Source: Brevundimonas sp. (GTDB taxonomy: Bacteria > Pseudomonadota > Alphaproteobacteria > Caulobacterales > Caulobacteraceae). From it: a DNA stretch of 8,344 nucleotides. The position numbers were made by a program, and so were the translations under genes. The stretch lies in contig JALAGW010000208.1 of NCBI GenBank assembly GCA_022712235.1, positions 1-8,344 of the forward strand, read 5' to 3'. This document shows positions 1-6,908 of this stretch, piece by piece; position 1 is the stretch's first letter, and each line of letters begins with the position of its first letter. Under the pieces are notes generated by a model, which saw only the letters and a program-made list of their open reading frames with translations, was not told where the DNA came from and did no database searches.

Positions 1-3000
1 CCAACCGCCAGCGCGCCGCCCACCCCGCCTTCGGCGGCGTCGAACCGCCCCTCGCCTTTGAACGAGAAGACAGGGCGATCGCTGGCCGCCTGGGGCGGCG
101 TCAGGGCCAGGATGAAGGGCTTGCCGTCCTCGGGCAGGATCGGCAGCGGATTGTCGAACTGGGCCGACGACGGCGCCTTGACCAGGAATTCGCCGAAACT
201 GGTCTCGTTGTACTGGGAATAGGAGCGGACCACCTTGGCGGGGGTCAGGATGGCCTCGACCTTCAGAGGGCTGCGGATCTCCGTGTTGGCGATCGCGGTG
301 TTCACCCCCAGATGGATCGAGCCGTCCGCCAGCGGCGTCAGATTCCCGGACCCGGCGGGCATGTTGGAGCCCAGTTCGACCCGGAAGGCGCCGGCCATCA
401 GCGCATACTCGGCGGGCAGCAGGGTATAGACGCCCGCCGCCAAGCCCTCGACGCCAGCCGGAATAACGATCTGCTGACCCACGCCCGGCTGGGCGTGACC
501 GTCGATGGTCGTCGGCGCGACCGCCGCGCCATAGGACGGCACGATGGCGTAGACCTTGTTGTCCGCGTGGCTCAGACCCGCGAACGCCGGGTTCACATTG
601 GCCAGCGCCGTCTTCAGCACATCAACCGAACCGCCGCGACCGGGGATGAAGCCCGCGCCCGACGGCGTGCCGCCGCCCGACAGATCCAGCACCGAACCTT
701 CGTCCGCCCGCAGCGACCCCACCACGACCACGCCCTGACTGGACAGGGTGCCCTTCAGATCCGCGCCGTTCAGGCGCCAGATCAGGCCGTCGATGGTGCC
801 GCCGTAGGGAATGATCAGATCCTTGGCGCTGACCGAGGTCAGACTGCCCGGCAGCAGGTTCACTTCCGACGTCGTGACCGAGATTCCGGTCCAATAGGTC
901 TGACCCGGCTGCACCTGATCAATGCCTGGAACAAACTGGTCGCCGCCCACGCCCATTGTGATCAAACCCAGCGGCGCGCGCAGCACCCCGCCCTGGTTGA
1001 TGATGTCTGCGCCTACCGTCAACGACCCATAGAGCGACAGCGGCGCGGCAGGGGTCACGCCTTCCAGCTTGTGGAAGCTGACCGTGCCTCCCGGCACCAG
1101 CGAGTTATAGAGGTTGGTCGTGCCCGGAATGGTGTAGGTATATTTGCCCGCATAAATGCCTGCGGTCGCGCCGGTCGTCGGATAGATCTGCGCGGCGGTC
1201 AGCGAGATGTTGCTGATCGCATTGACGTCGCCGCCCGTCAGGCGAATGTCGCTGCGGCTGACCACGTCGATCTGACCGTGGGCCGCATATTCGTATTCAT
1301 GCTGGCGACCGCCCGAGAGGCCGACCGAGCCGTTGATGCCGAAACGGGCGCCGCCCATGTCGACGAGGCCGCCGGTGATGGTCAGTCTGCCCTCGCCGAT
1401 CGCCGGCATCTTGAACAGGGCTGCACGGCCGTCTTCCCAACGGACCAGGTTGTTGCCGTTCATCGACCCGGCGGCGACGAAGCGGACGTAGGCGGCGCTC
1501 AGGCGGGAATCCAGGTCCGCGCTGCCGCCCATCGCGCCCATGGTCCCTGACAGGGTCAGGTTGCGGGCCAGGGTCAGATTCACGGCGCCGTCCAGGAGAA
1601 CGACATCCGACGAATCCAGGGTCAGGCTGCCGAATCCGCCCGCCGTGATCTGATCCACCCCGATGCGCGCCTGACCGACCAGATCGGCCATGCCTTCGTT
1701 GGCGGCCATGGCGTCCGCGACCAGTTGGCCCGGCGTCCAGCAGCCGGTGACGCAGTCGCCGTATTGCAGATCGGCCGACAGGCCGCTGTCCTGCTCCTGG
1801 CTCAGGATGATGCTGCGCAGGCGGCGCATATAGTCGGGCATGTCGCGCGAGCCGAGGCCCAGTTGCGCCACATAGGGGGTGGTCAGCTTGATCGACAGCA
1901 GCCCGCCCGAGGCCCCGGCGCCGCCGGCATTCGCCCGCATGTCGCCGTCGAGGAAGACCCCATACTGCGACTGGAAGCGGATGGCGCCGCCATCGGTGGC
2001 GATGGCCAGGGCCTGCTTGTCGCCGGTCAGTGCGGAGGTCAGGTAGTCGATTTCGGTCACGGCGCCCGAGGCGTCCAGCACCGCGCCAGGGCGCACCACG
2101 ACATAGGCCGCCCTCTGGCCGCCGATGCTGATCTCACCGCCCTTTGAGACATGGCCATAGCGCGCGCCGTCCGCGCCGACGGCGCTGACACCCCGACCCG
2201 AAACATCGATGACGCTTTTCTCGCCCAGCCACAAAGCCGTGGTCGGATTGTAGACGATATCCGAGGGCTGATAGTCGCGCCGCTCGTTCTCTTCACGACC
2301 GGCCAGCAAGGTCACCTTGCCGCCGCGCGCCTCGATGCGACCATCGATCCTCATGCCGTCCATCGCCATCAGGCTGACCGACTGACCGTCATCGACGCGG
2401 ATGCTGGCGCCCTCGGCCAGGATCAGTTCGCCGACCGGACGGGGGTCCGTCACGGGGTTGCCGTAGGCGGTGGTCCAGTTGCGCTCGCTGAGGCCGTGGG
2501 CCGTCAGGCTGCGGCTGGCGCCCTGACGCTGAACGAAGCGGCCGTTGGCGGCGTCCTCGCGCAGCATGTCCGGCGTCCACAACTCCAAGGCGTCCTGCGG
2601 CGCGGCGCCGCTGGCCACATTGACGCTGTCCGCCGTGAAGCGGCGCACCGGCGCGCTGACGTCCAATTGCCCGCCGACGTGCACGTCGCCGCCTGCGCGA
2701 ATGTCATAGCGAGAGAAGCCGGTCTGGAAGAGGTCAGCCTCCAGATGCAGGGGCTTGGCGACCTTGACCGCTGTTTCGAACACGGTTCCGGCGGAGATGG
2801 TCCGCCCGACCGGCAGGATCAGGTCGGTTTGAAGGATCTCTCCCTTGGCGTAGGTATAGGCGACCGGCGGAATGCCGATGCCGTCGGGCCAGATTTCCGC
2901 CGAGACGACATAGCCGGCGGCCATCTGACCATAGCCGAACTCCAGATAGGTGCCGGCGGGTATGACGTCCCCAGGATAGTAGGGAGTGAAGTCGCCGTCA

Positions 3001-6000
3001 TAGACCTCCAACCCGTCCGGAACCGTCCAGTCGCTGGTTACGGTCACCGCGCTGAATTCGACATAGGTCGATGCCGGCAGCGGCTGCCCCGCGGGAATAC
3101 GGTCCACCGTATAGGTATAGTCGAACGGCAGGGCGTCGCCGGCCTTCAGCACCAGTTCTTGCAGGAGTTGCAGGTCCATCGGCGCCGCCTCGCCGGCCGC
3201 CAGTTCGTCGCCTCCGCCCAACACGGTTTCGCCGATGGTGATCGGACGACCAGCGGCCGAGACGGTCAGGGTTCCGCCCGCATTCTCGCCGGAGCCATAG
3301 GCGCGGATGGCGCCGTCCAGCGTCATCTGCCCCATGGTCAAGCGCGGCTCTGCGCCGATCGCCAGGCCGACCGAACCGCCCTTCGCGCCGACCGTCTTGC
3401 CGTCCAACAGGATGGCCGCGCCCGCCGAGACGTCGATCAGGCTGTCCTTCGACAGGGTCAGGTCCCCCTGACGGCTTTCCAGCACGACGGAGCCGCCGGT
3501 CAGATGCGCCAGATCACGCGCGTCGCCGCCCGTCTTCAGGTTCACCCACAGGCCGCTGGCGTCCAGTGCAACGCCCTGCCCCACCGTCAGCTCGGTGGTC
3601 GCCGGACAGCCGGCTCCGCACGCCGGGATCGCCGCCAGCGAAATCGAGCCGCTGCGCGCCGTGATGTCGGCGTCGACCGCGATGGTTTCGGCGCGCACGG
3701 CGATATCGCCGCCAGAGCTGACCGTCAGGTCGCCCTCGACACTGACCGCGCCAGCCGTGATGCGCAGCGAGCCCAGACCGGCGTCGCTCAGGGCGTCTGC
3801 CGACAGCAGCACCGTGTTCAACAGGTTCGGCGCCAGCGCGGCTCCGTTCTCGACGCCGACCGAGCCGCCGCCCTCGCCCAGGATAACGGTGTTGGTGAAG
3901 GGCGCTTCCTGCGCGGTCGGCGGCACATAGGTCTGATGCAGCTTGGCGCCGATGTAGAGCCCGCCCGCCAGCGGCGTGACGTTCTGCGGCAGGTCATAGC
4001 CGTCCAGCCGCTCGGGGAAGGCGCCCGAGATCATGCCGTCCTTGATCACCGGCGGAACCGTGGGACGTTCGCCCGTCTGGCGCTCTCCGACCACCACGTC
4101 CGCGACAATCTGACCGTCAAACAGGACCGTGGGCGCCGACAGCGACAGCACGCCCGCGTCACGCCCGACCGTATAGCCAGCCTCCCACCGCACGCTGCGC
4201 GCCGAGCTGAACAGGGGCTGAGCATAGACCTCCTGAAAGGCCTCGCCCCAGCGGTCGTGGTTGACGACGAAGGCGTTGCCGACCGCCAGCATCTTCACGC
4301 CCGCGGGCGCCTTGCCCAGGTCATAGAGCTTGCCGTCCGAACCCAGCATCCGCGTCGACTGGATATAGCCGGCGGCGTAGTCGATCGACCCGCCCGAGAT
4401 GTCGAACACGGCGCCCTTGTGGGCCACGATCTCATTGCTGGAGACGGCGATGGTCCCGCCCTGGGCCGCCCATTCGCCGATGCCGTGAGCGGTATTGCCC
4501 AGGTGGCCGCCGACCTCGATCAGACCGCCCGGCGTGTAGTAGCGGTCACCCTCATGCCCGCCCGTGCCGCTGGGCATCAGGATCAGGTCGCGGATGTCGA
4601 TCCAGACGTCGTTGTTCTTGAGGCCATCGCCCTCGCGGTTCAGCGGCGAGTCGCGCAGCTCGAACGGCTGGATGTTCACCTTCAGATTGTTCGAGGCCAT
4701 GTCCATGGCCACGTCGCGCACGCCCGAGACGTTCAGCTCGGCGCCGTCCTGAACCGTGGTGCGCTTCATCGCCGTGACGGCGATCTGTCCGCCCTGCGCA
4801 ATGGTCTGGGAGTTGGTCTGGAACTCCACCATCCCGCCGGTCATGATCTCGACGCGCGACATGTCCTTGCGGTCCGGCAACATATGGCTGAGCCGGTTGA
4901 TGCCCTGGTTGTTCAGCAGGTTGGGGACGCCCGGCGCCTTGGCCGACTCGGCCAGCAGGGCGTCACGCTGTGCGTTGGTCGCCGTGGCGTCGCTGTCCAG
5001 TTCCGGCAGGATCAGCGTCAGGCTGTCGCCGGTCAGGGTGACGCTGGACTCAGCGTCGCTCAGGTCCGTCAACAGGTGGATGGCGCCGCGCGTATTGACC
5101 GAGGTGGTGGCGATGGCCACGCCGTCCTGAACCACATGACGCCCGGCCAGGGTGATGTCGCCCTCGGCCGCCTGAACCACGCCGCTGTTGATCACTCGTC
5201 CGGCGTTGCTGCCGGTGTTCAATGTGACCGCGACCTCATGCCCCCGCGTGGTCGAGGCCTGATTGGCCGCTGTGCCATAGCCCGGTCGCAGGATGAAGTC
5301 GTCGCCCGCCGCCAGCAGGGTCTGACCGCGCGCCGTGACGATGGAGCCCGCGTTTTCGACCTCAGTCCCCATCAGGGCCACGAAGCCCCCGCCCTCGACG
5401 ACCGAGGCCGGCTTGGAGGTGTTGATCTGCGCGCCCGCCTCGACCTTCACGGCGCCGCCGGCGTTGGTGAAGGACGGCAGCAGGATCGGCGGCTCCCACC
5501 AGTTGGGGCTGGGGGTCTCGGTCGCGTAGATGCCGCGTTCCAGGAACTGGATGTCCGAGATATTGGCCGTGGCGGCGATCAGGTTGCGGACATTGACCTG
5601 GCTGGATCCGCCGAAAATGATCCCGTTCCGGTTGATGATATAGACCGAGCCGTCGGCCTTGATGCTGCCGAGGATCCTGGTCGGATCGGCGCTGACGTCG
5701 GTGACGCGGTTCAGGGCGACCCAATCGGAATGACCCTTCTGGTTGAAGACCAGATCCGTCTCACGACCGACGTTGAAGCTGTCCCAGGTCAGGATGGCCT
5801 TCTGCTCGGTCTGGCCGACGGTGACCGTGGTGCGGCCGTCCGTTCCTGTCGTCTGGGTCGGTCCGTTAGCGCCGACCCACAGGCTGGGGTCAAGCGTGAC
5901 GCCCTCGGCAACCTGAAGACCGCCCTGCCCCAGACCGTTGGGGATATGGCTCTGGGCCGCCAGTGCGGCGGCGCGGGCGGCGGCTTGGGCGTCGGCCATG

Positions 6001-6251
6001 GCCTGACGCGTGGCGGCGGCGCGGGCGAAGGAGGCGATGGCGCGCTGGCTGGCGCTGCTGGCCTGGGTCGCCCGGCCGACCTCGGCCTGAATGGCCTGGG
6101 TCACGGCGGCGGTCGGATTGGCCCCCGCCCCGCCCCGGCTGCCGAAGCCGCCGCGGTTCTGAGCCTCGGCGGCGCCGGCGACGATCAGGGAGCCGAGCGA
6201 GGCGCCGACCAGCAGGCGGCGGCGCAGCGAACGCGAGTCGAGACGGATCAT
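1..6251 (-). CDS. Filamentous haemagglutinin-family exoprotein (TpsA-like), 3' end outside window
   Basis: Giant exported surface protein, probably an adhesin or fibre; 2083 codons are open from ATG 6251 to the left edge with no stop. Start choice: GGAG at 6263-6260 lies 8 nt upstream and a signal peptide follows at once (basic n-region, hydrophobic core, cleavage about AEA/QN at residue 30). Residues ~46-100 are Ala/Gln-rich and probably helical. A TPS/haemagglutination activity domain follows (~108-285) with LTWDSFNVG (154-162), LNRVTD (180-185) and NRNGIIFGG (207-215), where the classical motif is NPNG. The rest is beta-helix-like, with a recurring D/N-[VAIL]-S-[GA] turn at residues 507, 617, 897, 940, 1197, 1349, 1393 and 1856. 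A different Tyr/Pro-rich segment spans ~1027-1184. Residues ~1941-1960 (YTLLPAEYALMAGAFRVEL) and the following SQYNETSFGEF resemble the conserved C-terminal half of the large FHA-family proteins. Only four cysteines are seen, as two C-x3-C pairs. Family assignment is firm; ligand and role are unknown. Confidence 0.93.
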   Translation of the reverse strand, partial: MIRLDSRSLRRRLLVGASLGSLIVAGAAEAQNRGGFGSRGGAGANPTAAVTQAIQAEVGRATQASSASQRAIASFARAAATRQAMADAQAAARAAALAAQSHIPNGLGQGGLQVAEGVTLDPSLWVGANGPTQTTGTDGRTTVTVGQTEQKAILTWDSFNVGRETDLVFNQKGHSDWVALNRVTDVSADPTRILGSIKADGSVYIINRNGIIFGGSSQVNVRNLIAATANISDIQFLERGIYATETPSPNWWEPPILLPSFTNAGGAVKVEAGAQINTSKPASVVEGGGFVALMGTEVENAGSIVTARGQTLLAAGDDFILRPGYGTAANQASTTRGHEVAVTLNTGSNAGRVINSGVVQAAEGDITLAGRHVVQDGVAIATTSVNTRGAIHLLTDLSDAESSVTLTGDSLTLILPELDSDATATNAQRDALLAESAKAPGVPNLLNNQGINRLSHMLPDRKDMSRVEIMTGGMVEFQTNSQTIAQGGQIAVTAMKRTTVQDGAELNVSGVRDVAMDMASNNLKVNIQPFELRDSPLNREGDGLKNNDVWIDIRDLILMPSGTGGHEGDRYYTPGGLIEVGGHLGNTAHGIGEWAAQGGTIAVSSNEIVAHKGAVFDISGGSIDYAAGYIQSTRMLGSDGKLYDLGKAPAGVKMLAVGNAFVVNHDRWGEAFQEVYAQPLFSSARSVRWEAGYTVGRDAGVLSLSAPTVLFDGQIVADVVVGERQTGERPTVPPVIKDGMISGAFPERLDGYDLPQNVTPLAGGLYIGAKLHQTYVPPTAQEAPFTNTVILGEGGGSVGVENGAALAPNLLNTVLLSADALSDAGLGSLRITAGAVSVEGDLTVSSGGDIAVRAETIAVDADITARSGSISLAAIPACGAGCPATTELTVGQGVALDASGLWVNLKTGGDARDLAHLTGGSVVLESRQGDLTLSKDSLIDVSAGAAILLDGKTVGAKGGSVGLAIGAEPRLTMGQMTLDGAIRAYGSGENAGGTLTVSAAGRPITIGETVLGGGDELAAGEAAPMDLQLLQELVLKAGDALPFDYTYTVDRIPAGQPLPASTYVEFSAVTVTSDWTVPDGLEVYDGDFTPYYPGDVIPAGTYLEFGYGQMAAGYVVSAEIWPDGIGIPPVAYTYAKGEILQTDLILPVGRTISAGTVFETAVKVAKPLHLEADLFQTGFSRYDIRAGGDVHVGGQLDVSAPVRRFTADSVNVASGAAPQDALELWTPDMLREDAANGRFVQRQGASRSLTAHGLSERNWTTAYGNPVTDPRPVGELILAEGASIRVDDGQSVSLMAMDGMRIDGRIEARGGKVTLLAGREENERRDYQPSDIVYNPTTALWLGEKSVIDVSGRGVSAVGADGARYGHVSKGGEISIGGQRAAYVVVRPGAVLDASGAVTEIDYLTSALTGDKQALAIATDGGAIRFQSQYGVFLDGDMRANAGGAGASGGLLSIKLTTPYVAQLGLGSRDMPDYMRRLRSIILSQEQDSGLSADLQYGDCVTGCWTPGQLVADAMAANEGMADLVGQARIGVDQITAGGFGSLTLDSSDVVLLDGAVNLTLARNLTLSGTMGAMGGSADLDSRLSAAYVRFVAAGSMNGNNLVRWEDGRAALFKMPAIGEGRLTITGGLVDMGGARFGINGSVGLSGGRQHEYEYAAHGQIDVVSRSDIRLTGGDVNAISNISLTAAQIYPTTGATAGIYAGKYTYTIPGTTNLYNSLVPGGTVSFHKLEGVTPAAPLSLYGSLTVGADIINQGGVLRAPLGLITMGVGGDQFVPGIDQVQPGQTYWTGISVTTSEVNLLPGSLTSVSAKDLIIPYGGTIDGLIWRLNGADLKGTLSSQGVVVVGSLRADEGSVLDLSGGGTPSGAGFIPGRGGSVDVLKTALANVNPAFAGLSHADNKVYAIVPSYGAAVAPTTIDGHAQPGVGQQIVIPAGVEGLAAGVYTLLPAEYALMAGAFRVELGSNMPAGSGNLTPLADGSIHLGVNTAIANTEIRSPLKVEAILTPAKVVRSYSQYNETSFGEFLVKAPSSAQFDNPLPILPEDGKPFILALTPPQAASDRPVFSFKGEGRFDAAEGGVGGALAV
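2775..3095 (-). repeat. Three degenerate P-x-G...[SG]T[YV]x[EF] protein repeats within the exoprotein
   Basis: Within the exoprotein, residues 1053-1066 (PAGQPLPASTYVEF), 1093-1105 (PGDVIPAGTYLEF) and 1147-1159 (PVGRTISAGTVFE) are versions of one motif, at irregular spacing of 40 and 54 residues. They lie in a Tyr/Pro-rich block (~1027-1184) that does not look like the surrounding Gly/Asp/Ser-rich beta-helix. It may be a separate module or a side loop of the helix. Confidence 0.55.
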
Positions 6252-6364
6252 CGGGCGGTCTCCAGAGGAGCAGAGGCCGCGCACGCGGCCGTCTGACTAA
6301 GGGGGAAGCAGACCGGGCGCGACGCGCCGGCGGCCTGGAAAAGGAAAGGGGCGAAGCAGCTCAT
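6248..6364 (-). CDS. 38-residue translationally coupled mini-ORF (putative leader/coupler)
   Basis: Small ORF that begins MSCFAPFLFQ and ends APLETAR. Its ATG (6364-6362) overlaps the TGA of the upstream secreted-protein gene (6363-6361) as ATGA, and its own TGA (6250-6248) overlaps the ATG of the giant exoprotein gene (6251-6249), again as ATGA. A strong Shine-Dalgarno sequence, GGGAGGA at 6376-6370, lies 5 nt before the start. The product is hydrophobic and small-residue-rich with three cysteines (positions 3, 19, 28); I recognise no family and see no CCxxxC motif of the kind found in copper-responsive leader peptides. A strong hairpin (6271-6295) lies inside the ORF just before the exoprotein ribosome binding site. 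The arrangement suggests translation of this ORF is coupled to that of the exoprotein gene, so the peptide itself may not matter. The alternative is a chance ORF in a GC-rich intergenic gap, but the SD plus two exact overlaps argue against that. Confidence 0.55.
   Translation of the reverse strand: MSCFAPFLFQAAGASRPVCFPLSQTAACAASAPLETAR
6260..6270 (-). promoter_or_regulatory. Ribosome binding site of the exoprotein gene inside a mini-hairpin
   Basis: Minus-strand CTCC-TCT-GGAG. The GGAG (6263-6260) is the Shine-Dalgarno, 8 nt before ATG 6251. The CTCC just upstream can pair with it (4-bp stem, 3-nt loop), which would partly hide it unless a ribosome translating the overlapping 38-codon ORF opens it. 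The SD is clear; regulation by the hairpin is inferred. Confidence 0.5.
6271..6295 (-). repeat. Hairpin inside the mini-ORF, upstream of the exoprotein start
   Basis: Inverted repeat with GGCCGCG (6275-6281) and CGCGGCC (6284-6290) around a 2-nt centre. It extends outward by four more pairs (CAGA 6271-6274 with TCTG 6292-6295) if G6291 is bulged. There is no T-run after it, so it is not a typical intrinsic terminator. It could affect mRNA stability or ribosome access to the start at 6251. Confidence 0.6.
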
Positions 6365-6900
6365 GGCTGTCCTCCCGGTCGCGGCGTCGGCGCGGGGCGG
6401 ACGGGACGCTGGGGGTGGACGGACAGGCCGAAGTTGGAGCCGAAGCGCTGGCGCACCGCCGTCTGGCTGGCGACGCCAACGGTCAGGTTGGACGAGCGGG
6501 CGTCGGGCGTCGGCGTCTCGAAGGCGGCGCGGGCCTGGCTCTGGGCCAGCCGGGCGGCGCGTTGCAGAGCCTCGGCCGCGCAGTCCAGATGACCGGCGCG
6601 GTCGCCGCCGACATCGACCTGAACGCACACTTCGGAAGACGACGGCGATGAAGGCGCCTGCTGGGCCAGGGCTGCGGCGGGCGAGAACGCCGACAGGAGC
6701 GGAAGAAGGAGGCGGATCGCTCTGACCGGGGATGGGCCGAAGCGATCCGCCCGCGTCGTCTCGCCCCGGGACGGGCGAGAACCAGGCGAGACGACGAACC
6801 GAGCGCGTCCGACGACGGCCTGCGTCTGGGCGCATCCCCGCAACCCGTCGTGATCGACGGGACGAAGGGACGAACGCAGATGGGCGAGAAGCGTCGTCAT
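6361..6900 (-). CDS. Small secreted protein of unknown function, start uncertain
   Basis: From ATG 6900 the ORF gives 179 residues. The part I trust as coding runs from a typical signal peptide (about residues 60-79, AIRLLLPLLSAFSPAAALA, cleavage before QQ) to the TGA at 6363-6361. The mature ~100 residues contain a Ser/Pro linker, a short region with two cysteines (92 and 107; CVQVDVGGDRAGHLDC) that could form a disulfide, an Ala/Gln/Arg helix (~108-127), a central FGSNFGLSV stretch and a Pro/Arg-rich tail. I recognise no named family. Residues 1-60 are suspect: they precede the signal peptide, lack a Shine-Dalgarno at ATG 6900, include codons such as AGA, CCA and several CTT unlike the neighbouring genes, and overlap three inverted repeats. 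The only other in-frame standard start before the signal peptide is TTG 6843-6841. The gene sits 8 nt after the porin stop and overlaps the next mini-ORF by ATGA, so it is probably part of the same unit. Confidence 0.68.
   Translation of the reverse strand: MTTLLAHLRSSLRPVDHDGLRGCAQTQAVVGRARFVVSPGSRPSRGETTRADRFGPSPVRAIRLLLPLLSAFSPAAALAQQAPSSPSSSEVCVQVDVGGDRAGHLDCAAEALQRAARLAQSQARAAFETPTPDARSSNLTVGVASQTAVRQRFGSNFGLSVHPQRPVRPAPTPRPGGQP
6370..6376 (-). promoter_or_regulatory. Strong ribosome binding site for the 38-codon ORF
   Basis: GGGAGGA on the minus strand, followed by 5 nt (CAGCC) and the ATG at 6364. It lies within the last codons of the upstream secreted-protein gene. It is the best Shine-Dalgarno match in the junction region and is the main evidence that the mini-ORF is translated. 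Confidence 0.7.
6711..6751 (-). repeat. Perfect 11-bp inverted repeat at the start of the signal-peptide coding region
   Basis: GGCGGATCGCT (6711-6721) and AGCGATCCGCC (6741-6751) are exact reverse complements separated by 19 nt. The left arm encodes the start of the signal peptide of the small secreted protein, so folding would cover the region where translation of that gene might be expected to begin. No T-run follows, although the minus strand continues TCCTTCTTCC. Confidence 0.65.
6754..6796 (-). repeat. Perfect 12-bp inverted repeat with a competing pairing
   Basis: CGTCGTCTCGCC (6754-6765) and GGCGAGACGACG (6785-6796) are exact reverse complements separated by 19 nt. Inside the loop a second GGGCGAGA (6773-6780) can instead pair with TCTCGCCC (6759-6766), 8 bp with a 6-nt loop. 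The two stems share sequence and are mutually exclusive. Only 2 nt separate this repeat from the inverted repeat at 6711-6751. Confidence 0.65.
6844..6861 (-). repeat. Small perfect hairpin after the porin gene
   Basis: CCCGTCG (6844-6850), 4-nt loop, CGACGGG (6855-6861). It lies about 50 nt past the porin stop in the direction of transcription. It could be a transcript-stabilising or weak termination structure, but only TTGCGGGG follows on the minus strand, with no T-run. Confidence 0.45.
6859..6874 (-). repeat. Tandem 8-bp direct repeat
   Basis: GGGACGAA occurs twice head to tail (6859-6866, 6867-6874; TTCGTCCC twice on the minus strand), overlapping one arm of the hairpin at 6844-6861. 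It could be a binding site or chance; nothing else supports a role. Confidence 0.35.
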
Positions 6901-6908
6901 GGCGCGGA

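Noticed and set aside
622..894. Minus-strand 90-codon frame, and similar short minus-strand frames at 2057-2296, 2389-2580, 5362-5724 and 7633-7947
   Set aside because: Each lies wholly inside the exoprotein or porin gene in another register, has a low-complexity composition, and offers no start signal or motif.
2151..6296. Plus-strand open frame of 1381 codons, with further open frames at 312-1550 and 1725-2147
   Set aside because: All three lie in the exact codon-mirror register of the exoprotein gene. A plus-strand stop there needs a TTA, CTA or TCA codon in the real gene, and these are nearly absent (the breaks at 1548-1550 and 2145-2147 are TCA serines). The predicted products are Arg/Asp/His/Gln-rich with no fold signs.
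5963..6592. Plus-strand 209-codon Arg/Gly-rich open frame
   Set aside because: It lies antisense to the exoprotein start and the small gene, has extreme Arg content typical of GC-rich shadow frames, and shows no recognisable motif.
6711..6796. Rho-independent terminator
   Set aside because: The stems are strong but no run of T follows on either strand, and the downstream gene is in the same direction and nearly contiguous.
6248..6835. Minus-strand 195-codon open frame
   Set aside because: Its first ~157 codons are an Arg/Pro-rich shadow of the small secreted-protein gene. Only its last 38 codons, from the ATG at 6364 with its own SD, are kept as a feature.
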